NCBI RefSeq assembly: GCF_002335525.1
Contig: NZ_BDUF01000029.1
Location: 1 to 64,000, forward strand
Length of the DNA stretch: 64,000 nt
Direction: 5' to 3'
From: Effusibacillus lacus
Lineage (GTDB): Bacteria; Bacillota; Bacilli; Tumebacillales; Effusibacillaceae
Numbering within the stretch: the stretch's first letter is position 1; every line of letters begins with the position of its first letter. This document shows, one piece after another, positions 26,667 to 35,358 of this stretch. The notes beneath the pieces are model-generated. The model did no database searches. It saw nothing but the letters and a program-made list of their open reading frames with translations, and was not told where the DNA came from. Position numbers and translations under genes: made by a program.

Positions 26667-27386
26667 ATGAATCATTTTAACACCAAGGAAGAGAAAGTAC
26701 ACTACATCTTTTCGAAAATTGCAAAACGCTACGATCTTATGAACAGTGTGCTGAGTTTTCGGCAGCATAAGCTGTGGCGATCTTATACCATGAAGCGGAT
26801 GAACGTTCAGCCGGGACAATCAGCTATTGATGTGTGCACCGGTACCGGTGATTGGGCGATTTCCATTGCTGAAGCCGCAGGGCCGCAAGGCCGGGTGGTC
26901 GGAGTTGATTTCTGTGAACCAATGCTGGAAGAGGCAGATCGCAAGATTTTACAGAAGGGTCTTGCCAATCAGGTAAAAATGGTGCATGGGAACGCCATGG
27001 CATTGCCGTTTGAAAGCGACACTTTTGATTATGCCACCATCGGATTTGCATTGCGCAACGTTCCTGATGTCCAACATGTAATTGGTGAAATGGCCCGGGT
27101 GGTGAAACCGGGGGGAATGGTGGTTTCCCTTGAATTGTCCAAGCCGGAATGGCCGCCGTTTCGTGCGCTTTATTATTTTTATTTTGAGAAGATCCTTCCC
27201 AAGATCGGCAATCTTGCTTCACGGGATAATATTTCCTACAGCTGGCTTCCGGAATCGCTCAGATCTTTTCCGGATCGCAAGGGGCTGGAAGGGATTTTCC
27301 GGAATGCAGGCCTTGAAAGGGTGGAATCGAAAACCCTGACGGGCGGAATTGCCGCCATGCATATTGGTTATAAGCCGCAGTCCTGA
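26667..27386 (+). CDS. menG: Demethylmenaquinone methyltransferase (MenG/UbiE)
   Basis: The enzyme adds the final methyl group to demethylmenaquinone using S-adenosylmethionine. The 239-residue protein has the SAM-binding motif DVCTGTGDW (about residues 55–63) and the UbiE signatures RYDLMNSVLS near the N terminus and GFALRNVPD mid-chain. ATG 26667 has GAGGGGTG 8 bases upstream. It sits between hepS and ubiD. Confidence 0.92.
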   Translation: MNHFNTKEEKVHYIFSKIAKRYDLMNSVLSFRQHKLWRSYTMKRMNVQPGQSAIDVCTGTGDWAISIAEAAGPQGRVVGVDFCEPMLEEADRKILQKGLANQVKMVHGNAMALPFESDTFDYATIGFALRNVPDVQHVIGEMARVVKPGGMVVSLELSKPEWPPFRALYYFYFEKILPKIGNLASRDNISYSWLPESLRSFPDRKGLEGIFRNAGLERVESKTLTGGIAAMHIGYKPQS

Positions 27387-27426
27387 TGAACAGATTCTGT
27401 TTACTACAATCCGCAAGGAGTACAAT

Positions 27427-28884
27427 ATGGGATACAGGGACTTACGTCATTTTATCGATGCGCTTGAATCCAAAGGAATGCTGGTTCGGGTCAGGGAAGA
27501 AGTAGACCCGTACTTGGAAATTACGGAAATCACGGACAGGGTGTCCAAAGCGGCAGGCCCTGCGCTGCTGTTTGAAAATGTGAAGGGTTCCGACATGCCG
27601 GTTTTGATTAACGCCTTCGGCTCCTTTGACAGAACCAAACTGGCTTTTGAAATTGAGGATTTCGATGACATCGGCAGAGAAATCATGCGGTTTATGGAGA
27701 TGCCGACCGGTTCCGCTTCCCTGCTCGGCAAACTCAAACAACTGCCTAAACTTGCGGAACTGGGTTCTTTCTTGCCCAAAACCGTTGCAAAAGCTCCTTG
27801 TCAGGAAGTTGTGCTGACCGGAGATGAAGTGGATCTGGACAAATTTCCCATTCTTACATGCTGGCCTGATGATGGCGGAAAGTTCATCACACTTCCGCTG
27901 GTATTTACAAAAGACCCGGTAACAGGCAAAAGAAACTGCGGCATGTACAGAATGCAAGTATTTGACAAGCGTACAACCGGAATGCACTGGCAGTTGCACA
28001 AAGTGGGAGCGGAACATCACCGTCGTGCCGGCGAGTTGAAGAAAGACAAACTCGAAGTGGCGGTTGCGATCGGTTCCGATCCGGCGGTTATGTATTCGGC
28101 CATTGCACCGGTTCCACCTGAGATAGACGAGATGATTCTTGCCGGGTTCCTCCGCAAGGAGGCGGTGGAGATGGTGAAGTGCAAAACGGTGGATGTGGAA
28201 GTCCCCGCCAATGCGGAGATTGTCCTGGAAGGCTATGTTATACCCGGTGAATTGCGGGACGAAGGACCGTTTGGCGATCACAACGGGTACTATACTCCTG
28301 TTGAGCCGTATCCTGTATTCCATATTACGGCCATTACCCACCGCAGAAACCCGATTTATGCAACTACCATTGTCGGGAAGCCCCCAATGGAAGATTGTTA
28401 CCTTGGCAAGTTGACAGAACGCATCTTTCTGCCGCCACTTAGAATGGTGGTTCCGGAAGTGGTGGATTTGAGTCTTCCCTGGGAAGGGGTATTCCACAAC
28501 TGTGCCATCGTATCCATTAGGAAGCGGTTCCCGGGGCATGCCAAGAAGGTAATGAGCGCCCTGTGGGGAATGGGACAGATGACCTGGACCAAATGCATTA
28601 TAGTGGTGGATGACGACGTGGATGTCCAGAACCATTCCTATGTGGCATGGCGTGTGTTTGGAAATGTGGATGCAAAGAGGGACATCATGATCGTGGAAGG
28701 TCCCGTGGATTCCCTCGACCACGCTTCCCCGCTTCCCAATCTTGGTTCCAAGATCGGGATTGACGGAACCAGGAAGTGGAAGGAAGAAGGGTACACACGA
28801 GTTTGGCCGGATGAGATCTGGATGAACAAGGAAACTGTTGAACTGGTAGACCGAAAGTGGAACAAATACGGAATTAAATTGTAA
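27427..28884 (+). CDS. ubiD: UbiD-family prenylated-FMN decarboxylase (menaquinone, futalosine branch)
   Basis: UbiD enzymes decarboxylate aromatic acids with prenylated FMN. Here the likely substrate is the prenylated 6-naphthoate intermediate of the futalosine pathway, inferred from the mqn neighbours. The 485-residue length and the segments GTRKWKEEGY and DGGKFITLPLVFTKDP fit UbiD; the ELRDEGPFGDHNGYY stretch holds the conserved E–R–E type residues. ATG 27427 follows AAGGAG. ubiX, which makes the cofactor, comes next. Confidence 0.9.
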   Translation: MGYRDLRHFIDALESKGMLVRVREEVDPYLEITEITDRVSKAAGPALLFENVKGSDMPVLINAFGSFDRTKLAFEIEDFDDIGREIMRFMEMPTGSASLLGKLKQLPKLAELGSFLPKTVAKAPCQEVVLTGDEVDLDKFPILTCWPDDGGKFITLPLVFTKDPVTGKRNCGMYRMQVFDKRTTGMHWQLHKVGAEHHRRAGELKKDKLEVAVAIGSDPAVMYSAIAPVPPEIDEMILAGFLRKEAVEMVKCKTVDVEVPANAEIVLEGYVIPGELRDEGPFGDHNGYYTPVEPYPVFHITAITHRRNPIYATTIVGKPPMEDCYLGKLTERIFLPPLRMVVPEVVDLSLPWEGVFHNCAIVSIRKRFPGHAKKVMSALWGMGQMTWTKCIIVVDDDVDVQNHSYVAWRVFGNVDAKRDIMIVEGPVDSLDHASPLPNLGSKIGIDGTRKWKEEGYTRVWPDEIWMNKETVELVDRKWNKYGIKL

Positions 28885-28917
28885 GCCGTCTTCCTAGCGG
28901 TAAGGGGTATGCGAATT

Positions 28918-29511
28918 ATGAGCAAAGAGTTTGTTGTCGGCATTACCGGTGCCAGCGGAGGAATCTATGGCGTTCGGCTTGTTCAGGAGCTGGCCGCAGC
29001 CGGTCATTTGGTCCATCTGCTGCTGACCAATGCATCCTGGCAAGTGTTCCGCGAAGAGCTACAGTGGAACATTACTGCGGGTGACCGTTCCTCAATCCCA
29101 ATATGGTTCAAGGTGGACCCCGCCAGTGTTCAGGTTCATGACATGCACGATTATAGGGCCCCGGTAGCCAGCGGATCCCATCATACGGACGGGATGGTTA
29201 TCATACCTTGTTCGATGGGGACCTTATCGGCAATTGCTCATGGCGCATCGGACAACTTGTTGGAACGGGCGGCCGACACCGCATTGAAAGAAGGACGCAC
29301 CCTGGTGGTGGTTCCGCGGGAAACGCCTATGAATGCCATTCATCTGAGGAACATGCTGATGCTGGCGGAAGCAGGTGCACGCATTCTGCCTGCAATGCCC
29401 GGCTTCTATCATCTGCCGCAGACAATTGATGATTTGGTTGATTTTGTCGTTGGCAAGGTACTGGACGCTTTGCGGATTGATCACAATTTGTTCCGCCGCT
29501 GGGGTGAATAA
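28918..29511 (+). CDS. ubiX: UbiX flavin prenyltransferase
   Basis: UbiX builds prenylated FMN, the cofactor of UbiD. The 197-residue flavoprotein begins with the FMN-binding turn GITGASGG (residues 8–15) and has the later IIPCSMGTLSAIAHGASDNLL segment. I start at ATG 28918; an in-frame ATG at 28909 lies too near the GGTAAGGGG site. It follows ubiD by 33 bases. Confidence 0.92.
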   Translation: MSKEFVVGITGASGGIYGVRLVQELAAAGHLVHLLLTNASWQVFREELQWNITAGDRSSIPIWFKVDPASVQVHDMHDYRAPVASGSHHTDGMVIIPCSMGTLSAIAHGASDNLLERAADTALKEGRTLVVVPRETPMNAIHLRNMLMLAEAGARILPAMPGFYHLPQTIDDLVDFVVGKVLDALRIDHNLFRRWGE

Positions 29512-29536
29512 TACAAGTTTTCGGGAGGAGAGCCTA

Positions 29537-30652
29537 ATGGAAGTTATCGGGAAAACCCATCCATTCTCCGATATTTGGGAAAAAGTCCAAGCCGGCATCC
29601 GGTTGTCAAAAGAAGACGGTTTGCGTTTGATGAAATCCAATGACATCATCGCTTTGGGACATATGGCAAACTATGTTCGCGAGAAAAAACACGGCGATTA
29701 TGTTTTTTTCAATACCAACCGCCACATTAACCCGACCAATATCTGCCAGACATTGTGTTCTTTCTGCGCATTCGGCGTCCGTATGAAAGACCCGAAAGCC
29801 TATACGATGTCGATGGAAGAGATTGAACACCGTGCCGATATGGTACCGCCGGGAGTGACCGAGATTCATATTGTTGGCGGCAACAACCCCCAATTGAAAA
29901 TTGACTACTATGAGGAACTGCTGCGCCGCTTGAAGAAGAAACTGCCTCACGTGCACCTCAAAGCATTTACTGCAGTTGAACTGGATCATTTCTCCCGGGT
30001 CAACAAGATGCCGGTGGAAGAGATCCTTCAGCGGTTGGTTGCTGCCGGATTGGATTCGATGCCGGGGGGCGGGGCAGAAATTTTTGCCGAGAAGCCGCGT
30101 TCCATTATTGCCGATCACAAAACTTCGGGTGAACGCTGGCTGGAGATTCATGAAATTGCCCATGAGATGGGACTTCGCTCCAACTGCACAATGTTGTACA
30201 ACCATCTTGAATCGGAAGAGGATCGCATTGATCACTTGATCGCGCTCCGGGAACTGCAGGATCGTACAGGCGGTTTTCAAACTTTTATTCCTTTGTCTTG
30301 GCATCCGGAGAATACCGAGTTGATCAAGCAATATCCGGATCTGAACTGGTCAACCGGGTTTCTTGATCTGAAAGTCCTTGCCGTTGCACGATTGATGCTG
30401 GACAACATTGATCATATCAAGACGTACTGGATTCAAGTCGGAACCAAGTTGGCCCAGACCGCTTTGTGGTTTGGAGCTGATGATCTGGACGGCACCGTTG
30501 TGGAAGAGAAAATCTACCATGCGGCAGGAGCCGAGACAGAACAAGAAATGGAGAAATCGGAGTTGATCCGCCTGATTCGGGAAGCGGGACGGATACCCGT
30601 TGAGCGGGATACGCTTTATAACATTGTCAATATGGAGTTTGCCATTGCATGA
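29537..30652 (+). CDS. mqnE: Aminofutalosine synthase (radical SAM)
   Basis: MqnE joins the product of MqnA with SAM to give aminofutalosine, step two of the futalosine route. The 371-residue protein has the radical SAM cluster motif C70QTLCSFC77. The stretch VELDHFSRVNKMPVEEIL and the DSMPGGGAEIF segment are typical of MqnE/MqnC. ATG 29537 follows GGGAGGAG. Its stop overlaps the mqnA start (ATGA). Confidence 0.92.
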   Translation: MEVIGKTHPFSDIWEKVQAGIRLSKEDGLRLMKSNDIIALGHMANYVREKKHGDYVFFNTNRHINPTNICQTLCSFCAFGVRMKDPKAYTMSMEEIEHRADMVPPGVTEIHIVGGNNPQLKIDYYEELLRRLKKKLPHVHLKAFTAVELDHFSRVNKMPVEEILQRLVAAGLDSMPGGGAEIFAEKPRSIIADHKTSGERWLEIHEIAHEMGLRSNCTMLYNHLESEEDRIDHLIALRELQDRTGGFQTFIPLSWHPENTELIKQYPDLNWSTGFLDLKVLAVARLMLDNIDHIKTYWIQVGTKLAQTALWFGADDLDGTVVEEKIYHAAGAETEQEMEKSELIRLIREAGRIPVERDTLYNIVNMEFAIA

Positions 30653-31485
30653 CCGGTCTTGTGTCAGTCGGACGGATCAATTACAGCAACGTGCTTCCCG
30701 TATTTCATTTTCTGGATCAAAAAGCCGACGAGGAACAGTTTAAATTTATTTCTGCAGTCCCAACGGAATTGAATCGGATGCTTGCTGAAGGACGGATTGT
30801 GGCTGGGCCCGTGTCCGCTTTTTCCTATGCGGAACATGCCGACCATTACTTTGCGATGGCTGACCTGTCCGTATCGTCGCGGGGTCCGGTGGGTTCAATC
30901 TTTCTCTTCTCCAAACGTCCGATGGATGATCTCGATGGCCGCAAGGTGTCATTGCCCAACACTTCGGCAACATCCGTTAACCTGTTAAAGGTGTTGCTGG
31001 AGAAGTATTGCGGATGTAAATGCAATTATTCAACTCACCCGCCAGTGCTGGACAGGATGATGGAGGAAGCGGATGCAGCTTTGCTGATCGGCGATGATGC
31101 CTTGTATTGGTCCTTGCGTGACCATCCCTATCATGTCTATGATCTGGGGGCCGAATGGCATCGACGCACCGGTCTGCCGATGACCTTTGCCATATGGGCC
31201 GTACGGCGGGATTTTGTCAATTCAAGACCGGAACAGGCTGCAAAGCTCCACCAATTGTTTCTGGAAAGCAAGAAACAGGGGCTTTCCCACATGGACCAGG
31301 TGGTTCAGCAGGCGATACGTTTACATGGCAACAATCAATCTTTCTGGGAAGAGTATTTTGGCAAATTAATACATGATTTTCACGGGGATTTGGTGAAAGG
31401 AGCGGAAGAATACTTCCGGGCTTGCCACGAAATCGGACTATTACCTCGACCTGTACAGGTAGAAATGTGGGGTGTCAATTTATGA
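30649..31485 (+). CDS. mqnA: Chorismate dehydratase MqnA
   Basis: MqnA converts chorismate to 3-enolpyruvylbenzoate, the entry to futalosine-dependent menaquinone synthesis. The 278-residue protein has the family start SVGRINYSNVLPVFH and the SSRGPVGSIFLFSK segment of the periplasmic-binding-protein-like fold, but no signal peptide. It overlaps mqnE and mqnC by four bases each. Its substrate is the product of aroC, 13 kb downstream. Confidence 0.92.
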   Translation: MTGLVSVGRINYSNVLPVFHFLDQKADEEQFKFISAVPTELNRMLAEGRIVAGPVSAFSYAEHADHYFAMADLSVSSRGPVGSIFLFSKRPMDDLDGRKVSLPNTSATSVNLLKVLLEKYCGCKCNYSTHPPVLDRMMEEADAALLIGDDALYWSLRDHPYHVYDLGAEWHRRTGLPMTFAIWAVRRDFVNSRPEQAAKLHQLFLESKKQGLSHMDQVVQQAIRLHGNNQSFWEEYFGKLIHDFHGDLVKGAEEYFRACHEIGLLPRPVQVEMWGVNL

Positions 31486-32579
31486 GCATTGCCAGAGTGG
31501 ACTCTGTAAAAGTCGATTCCATCCTTGACAAGGCGTTGTCCGGTGAACGATTGACGCTGGAAGACGGGCTTGCGCTTTATGAGTCCCACGACCTGATCAA
31601 ATTGGGCGCGGCTGCGAAACAGGTAACGAAACGGCTTCATCCGGACAATATCGTAACCTTTACGGTAAACCGGAATATTAACTATACCAATGTATGCGAC
31701 ACCTATTGCCGCTTTTGCGCTTTCTATCGTCCGGAGGGGCATCCGGAGGCCTATGTTCTGTCAGATGATGTGATCCTTGACAAGATCCGTGAAACATACG
31801 AAATTGGCGGGGATGAATCGGAAATCCTGATGCAGGGCGGGACCCACCCGGGGCTTCCGTTGTCTTATTACACCGATCTGCTGCGGAAGATCAAGGCCCA
31901 TTTTCCAACCATCATCATGCATTCCTTTTCCGCTGCGGAGATTTGGAAGATGGTGGAAGTGTCCGGGTTGTCCCTGAAAGAAGTGATTCGGCAATTGAAA
32001 GAAGCGGGTTTGGATTCCATTCCCGGCGGGGGAGCAGAGATCCTTGATGACAGAACCCGCATGCGCATCTCGAAGCTGAAGGAATCCTGGACGAAGTGGA
32101 TGGAAGTCCACGATACCGCTCACCGGCTCGGCATGAATACAACTGCCACCATGGTGATCGGATTTGGCGAAAGCCATGAAGAACGGATCCTGCACATGCT
32201 TCGTGTGCGTGAACAACAAGACAAGACGGGCGGCTTTACGGCTTTTATTTCATGGACATACCAGCCGGACAATACCGCTTTGAAAGGAACCCGGGCCACA
32301 GCTGTTGAATATCTCAAGAATGTGGCCATCTCCCGATTGATGATCGACAATATCAAGAATTTCCAATCCTCATGGGTCACCATGGGACCGAAAATTGGCC
32401 AGGCAGCTTTGGAATTTGGCTGCAACGACATGGGGTCAACCATGATCGAGGAGAATGTGGTGAGTGCAGCAGGAGCCACTCATTCCATGAATATACGGGA
32501 ATTGATCCGGCTGATCCGCGATGCGGGACTCACTCCCGCACGCAGAAACACCTATTACAAAATCCTTGAGACCTATTAA
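31482..32579 (+). CDS. mqnC: Cyclic dehypoxanthinyl futalosine synthase (radical SAM)
   Basis: MqnC cyclises dehypoxanthine futalosine. The 365-residue protein carries the cluster motif C72DTYCRFC79 and the MqnC-type VTKRLHPDNIVTFTVNRNINYTN lead-in. ATG 31482 overlaps the mqnA stop by ATGA. mqnB, mqnD and the prenyltransferase gene are not in the window and must be elsewhere if the pathway is complete. Confidence 0.93.
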   Translation: MSIARVDSVKVDSILDKALSGERLTLEDGLALYESHDLIKLGAAAKQVTKRLHPDNIVTFTVNRNINYTNVCDTYCRFCAFYRPEGHPEAYVLSDDVILDKIRETYEIGGDESEILMQGGTHPGLPLSYYTDLLRKIKAHFPTIIMHSFSAAEIWKMVEVSGLSLKEVIRQLKEAGLDSIPGGGAEILDDRTRMRISKLKESWTKWMEVHDTAHRLGMNTTATMVIGFGESHEERILHMLRVREQQDKTGGFTAFISWTYQPDNTALKGTRATAVEYLKNVAISRLMIDNIKNFQSSWVTMGPKIGQAALEFGCNDMGSTMIEENVVSAAGATHSMNIRELIRLIRDAGLTPARRNTYYKILETY

Positions 32580-32636
32580 ATAAAGCTTCTTCGAAGCATA
32601 TTCAGGAAGTTAGGGCGCATTTTAGAGGAAGCTTTC

Positions 32637-32706
32637 TTTGACAGCAGGAAAGTATAAGTTTTGGTTCAGTCAGACTACCAAAACTTATACTTTCCAAGCT
32701 GTTAAA
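32637..32706. repeat. Long inverted repeat between mqnC and hepT
   Basis: A perfect 19-bp pair of arms (32647–32665 and 32677–32695, loop of 11) is extended by nine further pairs, one of them G·T, after a small internal loop. The arms total 28 bp. No T tract follows on either strand, so it is not a standard terminator. It could be an RNA processing or stabilising hairpin, or a small mobile remnant. No target duplication is evident. Confidence 0.85.
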
Positions 32707-32740
32707 TTACGCTGCATCATGAAACTAAGGTGGAACCTGA

Positions 32741-33706
32741 ATGAAGTTGATGGACATATACCTTCATCTGAAACCGGACCTGGAGTATGTGGAAACCTGG
32801 CTTGACAAAGAGGTCCGTTCCAAACAGAAAGATCTTGAAAACGCTGCGATACATTTGCTGAAAGCGGGCGGGAAGCGAATCCGCCCTGTTTTCGTGTTGC
32901 TCAGCGGACAGTTTGGCCAGTATGACAGGGAAAAATTGGCTCGTGTGGCTGTTGCGCTTGAACTGATTCATATGGCGACTTTGGTGCATGATGACGTTAT
33001 CGACGACTCCAAGACCCGAAGAGGGATTCCCACCGTTCGGTCTGAATGGGGGAACCGCATGGCGATGTATACGGGCGACTTTATCTTTGCCCGGGCGTTA
33101 AGCATGTTGTCCGAACTTCCATATGTTCAAATCCATCAACTTCTTTCCAAGTCGATTGTCAGAATGTGCGAAGGCGAGATTGAACAAATTCGTGATTTCT
33201 ACAGCCTGGAACAGAACTTTCGCAGGTATTTGAGGCGAATTGAGCGAAAAACAGCCATACTGATGGAGGTATCCTGCAAATTGGGGGCCATTGTGACAGA
33301 TGCGTCCCAAAGTGTCGTCAGGACCCTTGGCCGGTATGGCCATTTCCTGGGGATGGCTTTTCAGATTGTGGATGACATTCTCGACTTCACTTCCACGCAA
33401 GATAAGTTGGGGAAACCGGCGGGAGCCGACCTGCTGCAGGGAAATATTACATTGCCGGTGCTGTATGCATTGCACTGCACCCAGTCAGGACAAGCCCTAA
33501 GGGAAACGGTTCGTCCCAACATGTCTCGGACGGAAGCGGATCAGGCCATCCGGCTCGTAAAGGAATCGGGCGGAATTGAGTATGCCAAAAAAGTGGCCGG
33601 CTTGTATCTGGATAAATGCCTCAACGAATTGGCCAAACTGCCCGCCGGACAACATCGTGATTCTCTTGAACAAATAGCAAAATTCACGGCTTCCCGTGAA
33701 TATTAA
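32741..33706 (+). CDS. hepT: Heptaprenyl diphosphate synthase component II
   Basis: HepT is the catalytic trans-prenyltransferase subunit. The 321-residue protein has the first aspartate-rich motif DDVID at residues 84–88 and the second, DDILD, at 211–215, with the usual GGKRIRP near 43. ATG 32741 follows AAGGTGG. A large hairpin and 160 bases separate it from mqnC, and ndk follows as in B. subtilis. Chain length (C35) is inferred from the hepS partner. Confidence 0.93.
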   Translation: MKLMDIYLHLKPDLEYVETWLDKEVRSKQKDLENAAIHLLKAGGKRIRPVFVLLSGQFGQYDREKLARVAVALELIHMATLVHDDVIDDSKTRRGIPTVRSEWGNRMAMYTGDFIFARALSMLSELPYVQIHQLLSKSIVRMCEGEIEQIRDFYSLEQNFRRYLRRIERKTAILMEVSCKLGAIVTDASQSVVRTLGRYGHFLGMAFQIVDDILDFTSTQDKLGKPAGADLLQGNITLPVLYALHCTQSGQALRETVRPNMSRTEADQAIRLVKESGGIEYAKKVAGLYLDKCLNELAKLPAGQHRDSLEQIAKFTASREY

Positions 33707-33782
33707 CAGGCTTGCGGTCAACACGCCCAATTGGGTAAAATGTACAAGGTATCTGAAACATTGAGTTGAGGAGTGAGTTGTG

Positions 33783-34223
33783 ATGGAACGCACATTCTTG
33801 ATGGTGAAGCCGGACGGAGTTCAGCGCGGGCTTATCGGCGAAATCGTGTCCCGTTTTGAGAAGAAGGGATTTAAACTGGTCAACGCCAAGCTGATGACCG
33901 TTTCCCGCGAACTGGCGGAAAAACATTACGAAGAGTTGAAGGATAAGCCGTTTTTTGGCGAACTGGTGGACTTCATCACCTCCAGCCCGGTATTTGCGAT
34001 GATTTGGGAAGGAGACAACGTAATCAGTACTGCGCGAACCATGATGGGCAAGACCAACCCGGCGGACGCGGCTCCCGGAACCATTCGTGCCGACTATGCG
34101 GTTTCGGTGGGAATGAACATTATCCACGGATCCGATTCTCCCGAGAACGCCAAGCGTGAAATTGACCTCTGGTTCAACGGCGAGACAATTGTTTACGACA
34201 AGGCCATATCCAAGTGGATTTAA
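33783..34223 (+). CDS. ndk: Nucleoside diphosphate kinase
   Basis: Ndk balances nucleoside triphosphates by phosphohistidine transfer. The 146-residue protein starts [16 protein letters not shown] and carries the active-site histidine in NIIHGSDS. I use ATG 33783 with GAGGAG 9 bases upstream; a GTG directly before it would add one residue. A terminator follows. Confidence 0.96.
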   Translation: MERTFLMVKPDGVQRGLIGEIVSRFEKKGFKLVNAKLMTVSRELAEKHYEELKDKPFFGELVDFITSSPVFAMIWEGDNVISTARTMMGKTNPADAAPGTIRADYAVSVGMNIIHGSDSPENAKREIDLWFNGETIVYDKAISKWI

Positions 34224-34244
34224 TCCTGACGGAATACATAGAAA

Positions 34245-34275
34245 CTCTGACTGGAGCAGTCAGGGTTTTTCTTTT
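34245..34275 (+). terminator. Intrinsic terminator after ndk
   Basis: CTCTGACTG pairs with CAGTCAGGG (one T·G) across GAG, followed by TTTTTCTTTT. Confidence 0.88.
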
Positions 34276-34357
34276 GGGGTGAAAGGATTTTTTCAGGCTG
34301 AATCGAATTATGTAGAAATATGTAGAAGTAGCAAGAATGTGAAGCGGGGTACCCAGA

Positions 34358-35140
34358 ATGACAGTCCAAGACTTTGATTTGTTCATGGAGAAAGTGTTTC
34401 GCAAAACCGGTATCGATTTGACCAAATACAAGCGCCCTCAAATGGAAAGACGATTGACCGCCTTGCGGGAAAAGCATGGATACAAGGATTTTGCCGCCTA
34501 TTTTCAGGCAATTGACAGGGATCAGGATCTGTTCAACGAGTTTCTCGACCGGATGACGATCAATGTGTCCGAATTTTTCCGGAACGCGAACCGTTGGGAG
34601 GTGGTTATGAACCGGATTATCCCGGAGTTACTGAAGAACAAACGCCGTCTGAAAATCTGGTCGGCCGCCTGTTCAACCGGAGAGGAACCCTATACACTGG
34701 CTCTGATTATGTCGAAACACTTGCCGTTGAATGAAGTTGAAATCTTGGCTACCGACATTGACCAAAACGCTTTGGAGAGAGCAAAACTGGGGATCTACCA
34801 TTCCCGTTCCCTGGAGGCGGTACCCAAAGACTTGCTTCAAAAATATTTTGCCGGCGGCGAGAACGGAATGTACCGCATCGCGGATGAAATCAAACGGTGT
34901 GTAAAATTTCGCAGACAAAACCTGTTGGAAGACACGTTTGAAAAGGATTTTGATCTGATTGTATGCCGGAATGTAATCATCTACTTTACGGAAGAAGCGA
35001 AGGATCTCCTGTATCACAAGTTCTCTTCCGCGCTGCGTCCGGGAGGGATTCTGTTTGTAGGTTCAACGGAACAAATTTTTAACCCGCAGACCTACGGATT
35101 CCAACCGTATGATACCTTCTTCTATCAAAAAGCAAAATAA
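34358..35140 (+). CDS. cheR: Chemotaxis protein methyltransferase CheR
   Basis: CheR methylates glutamates of chemoreceptors with SAM. The 260-residue protein has the N-terminal helical CheR domain with NVSEFFRN (near residue 69) and the SAM motif [14 protein letters not shown] (near 105). It ends in a late VCRNVIIYF segment. It is unlinked to other chemotaxis genes and sits after ndk, as in B. subtilis. Confidence 0.92.
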   Translation: MTVQDFDLFMEKVFRKTGIDLTKYKRPQMERRLTALREKHGYKDFAAYFQAIDRDQDLFNEFLDRMTINVSEFFRNANRWEVVMNRIIPELLKNKRRLKIWSAACSTGEEPYTLALIMSKHLPLNEVEILATDIDQNALERAKLGIYHSRSLEAVPKDLLQKYFAGGENGMYRIADEIKRCVKFRRQNLLEDTFEKDFDLIVCRNVIIYFTEEAKDLLYHKFSSALRPGGILFVGSTEQIFNPQTYGFQPYDTFFYQKAK

Positions 35141-35160
35141 ACGGCTCAGTCTTCTTCGGT

Positions 35161-35186
35161 GCCCGCTGTTTCAAGCGAGCCTTTTT
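35161..35186 (+). terminator. Possible terminator after cheR
   Basis: GCCCGCT pairs with AGCGAGC with one mismatch, followed by CTTTTT. The other about 190 bases before ppc show no gene. Confidence 0.45.
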
Positions 35187-35358
35187 GGATTAAATTTGAT
35201 AACGGAAGTACCTTTACTATACACACGGAATTTACGAAAACTATCAATCGATTCTTGCAAAAGAAAGCTTATAAAACTTGCAGCTTGTAAAAGCTGCATA
35301 TTTATGTATTCTTGAAATAAGCGTAAACAGACAACAGCCGGGTAAGGAGTGAGTGACA

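Noticed and set aside
27442-28722. Long open frame of 426 codons on the minus strand.
   Set aside because: It is the antisense shadow of ubiD, which has clear family motifs and a ribosome binding site on the plus strand.
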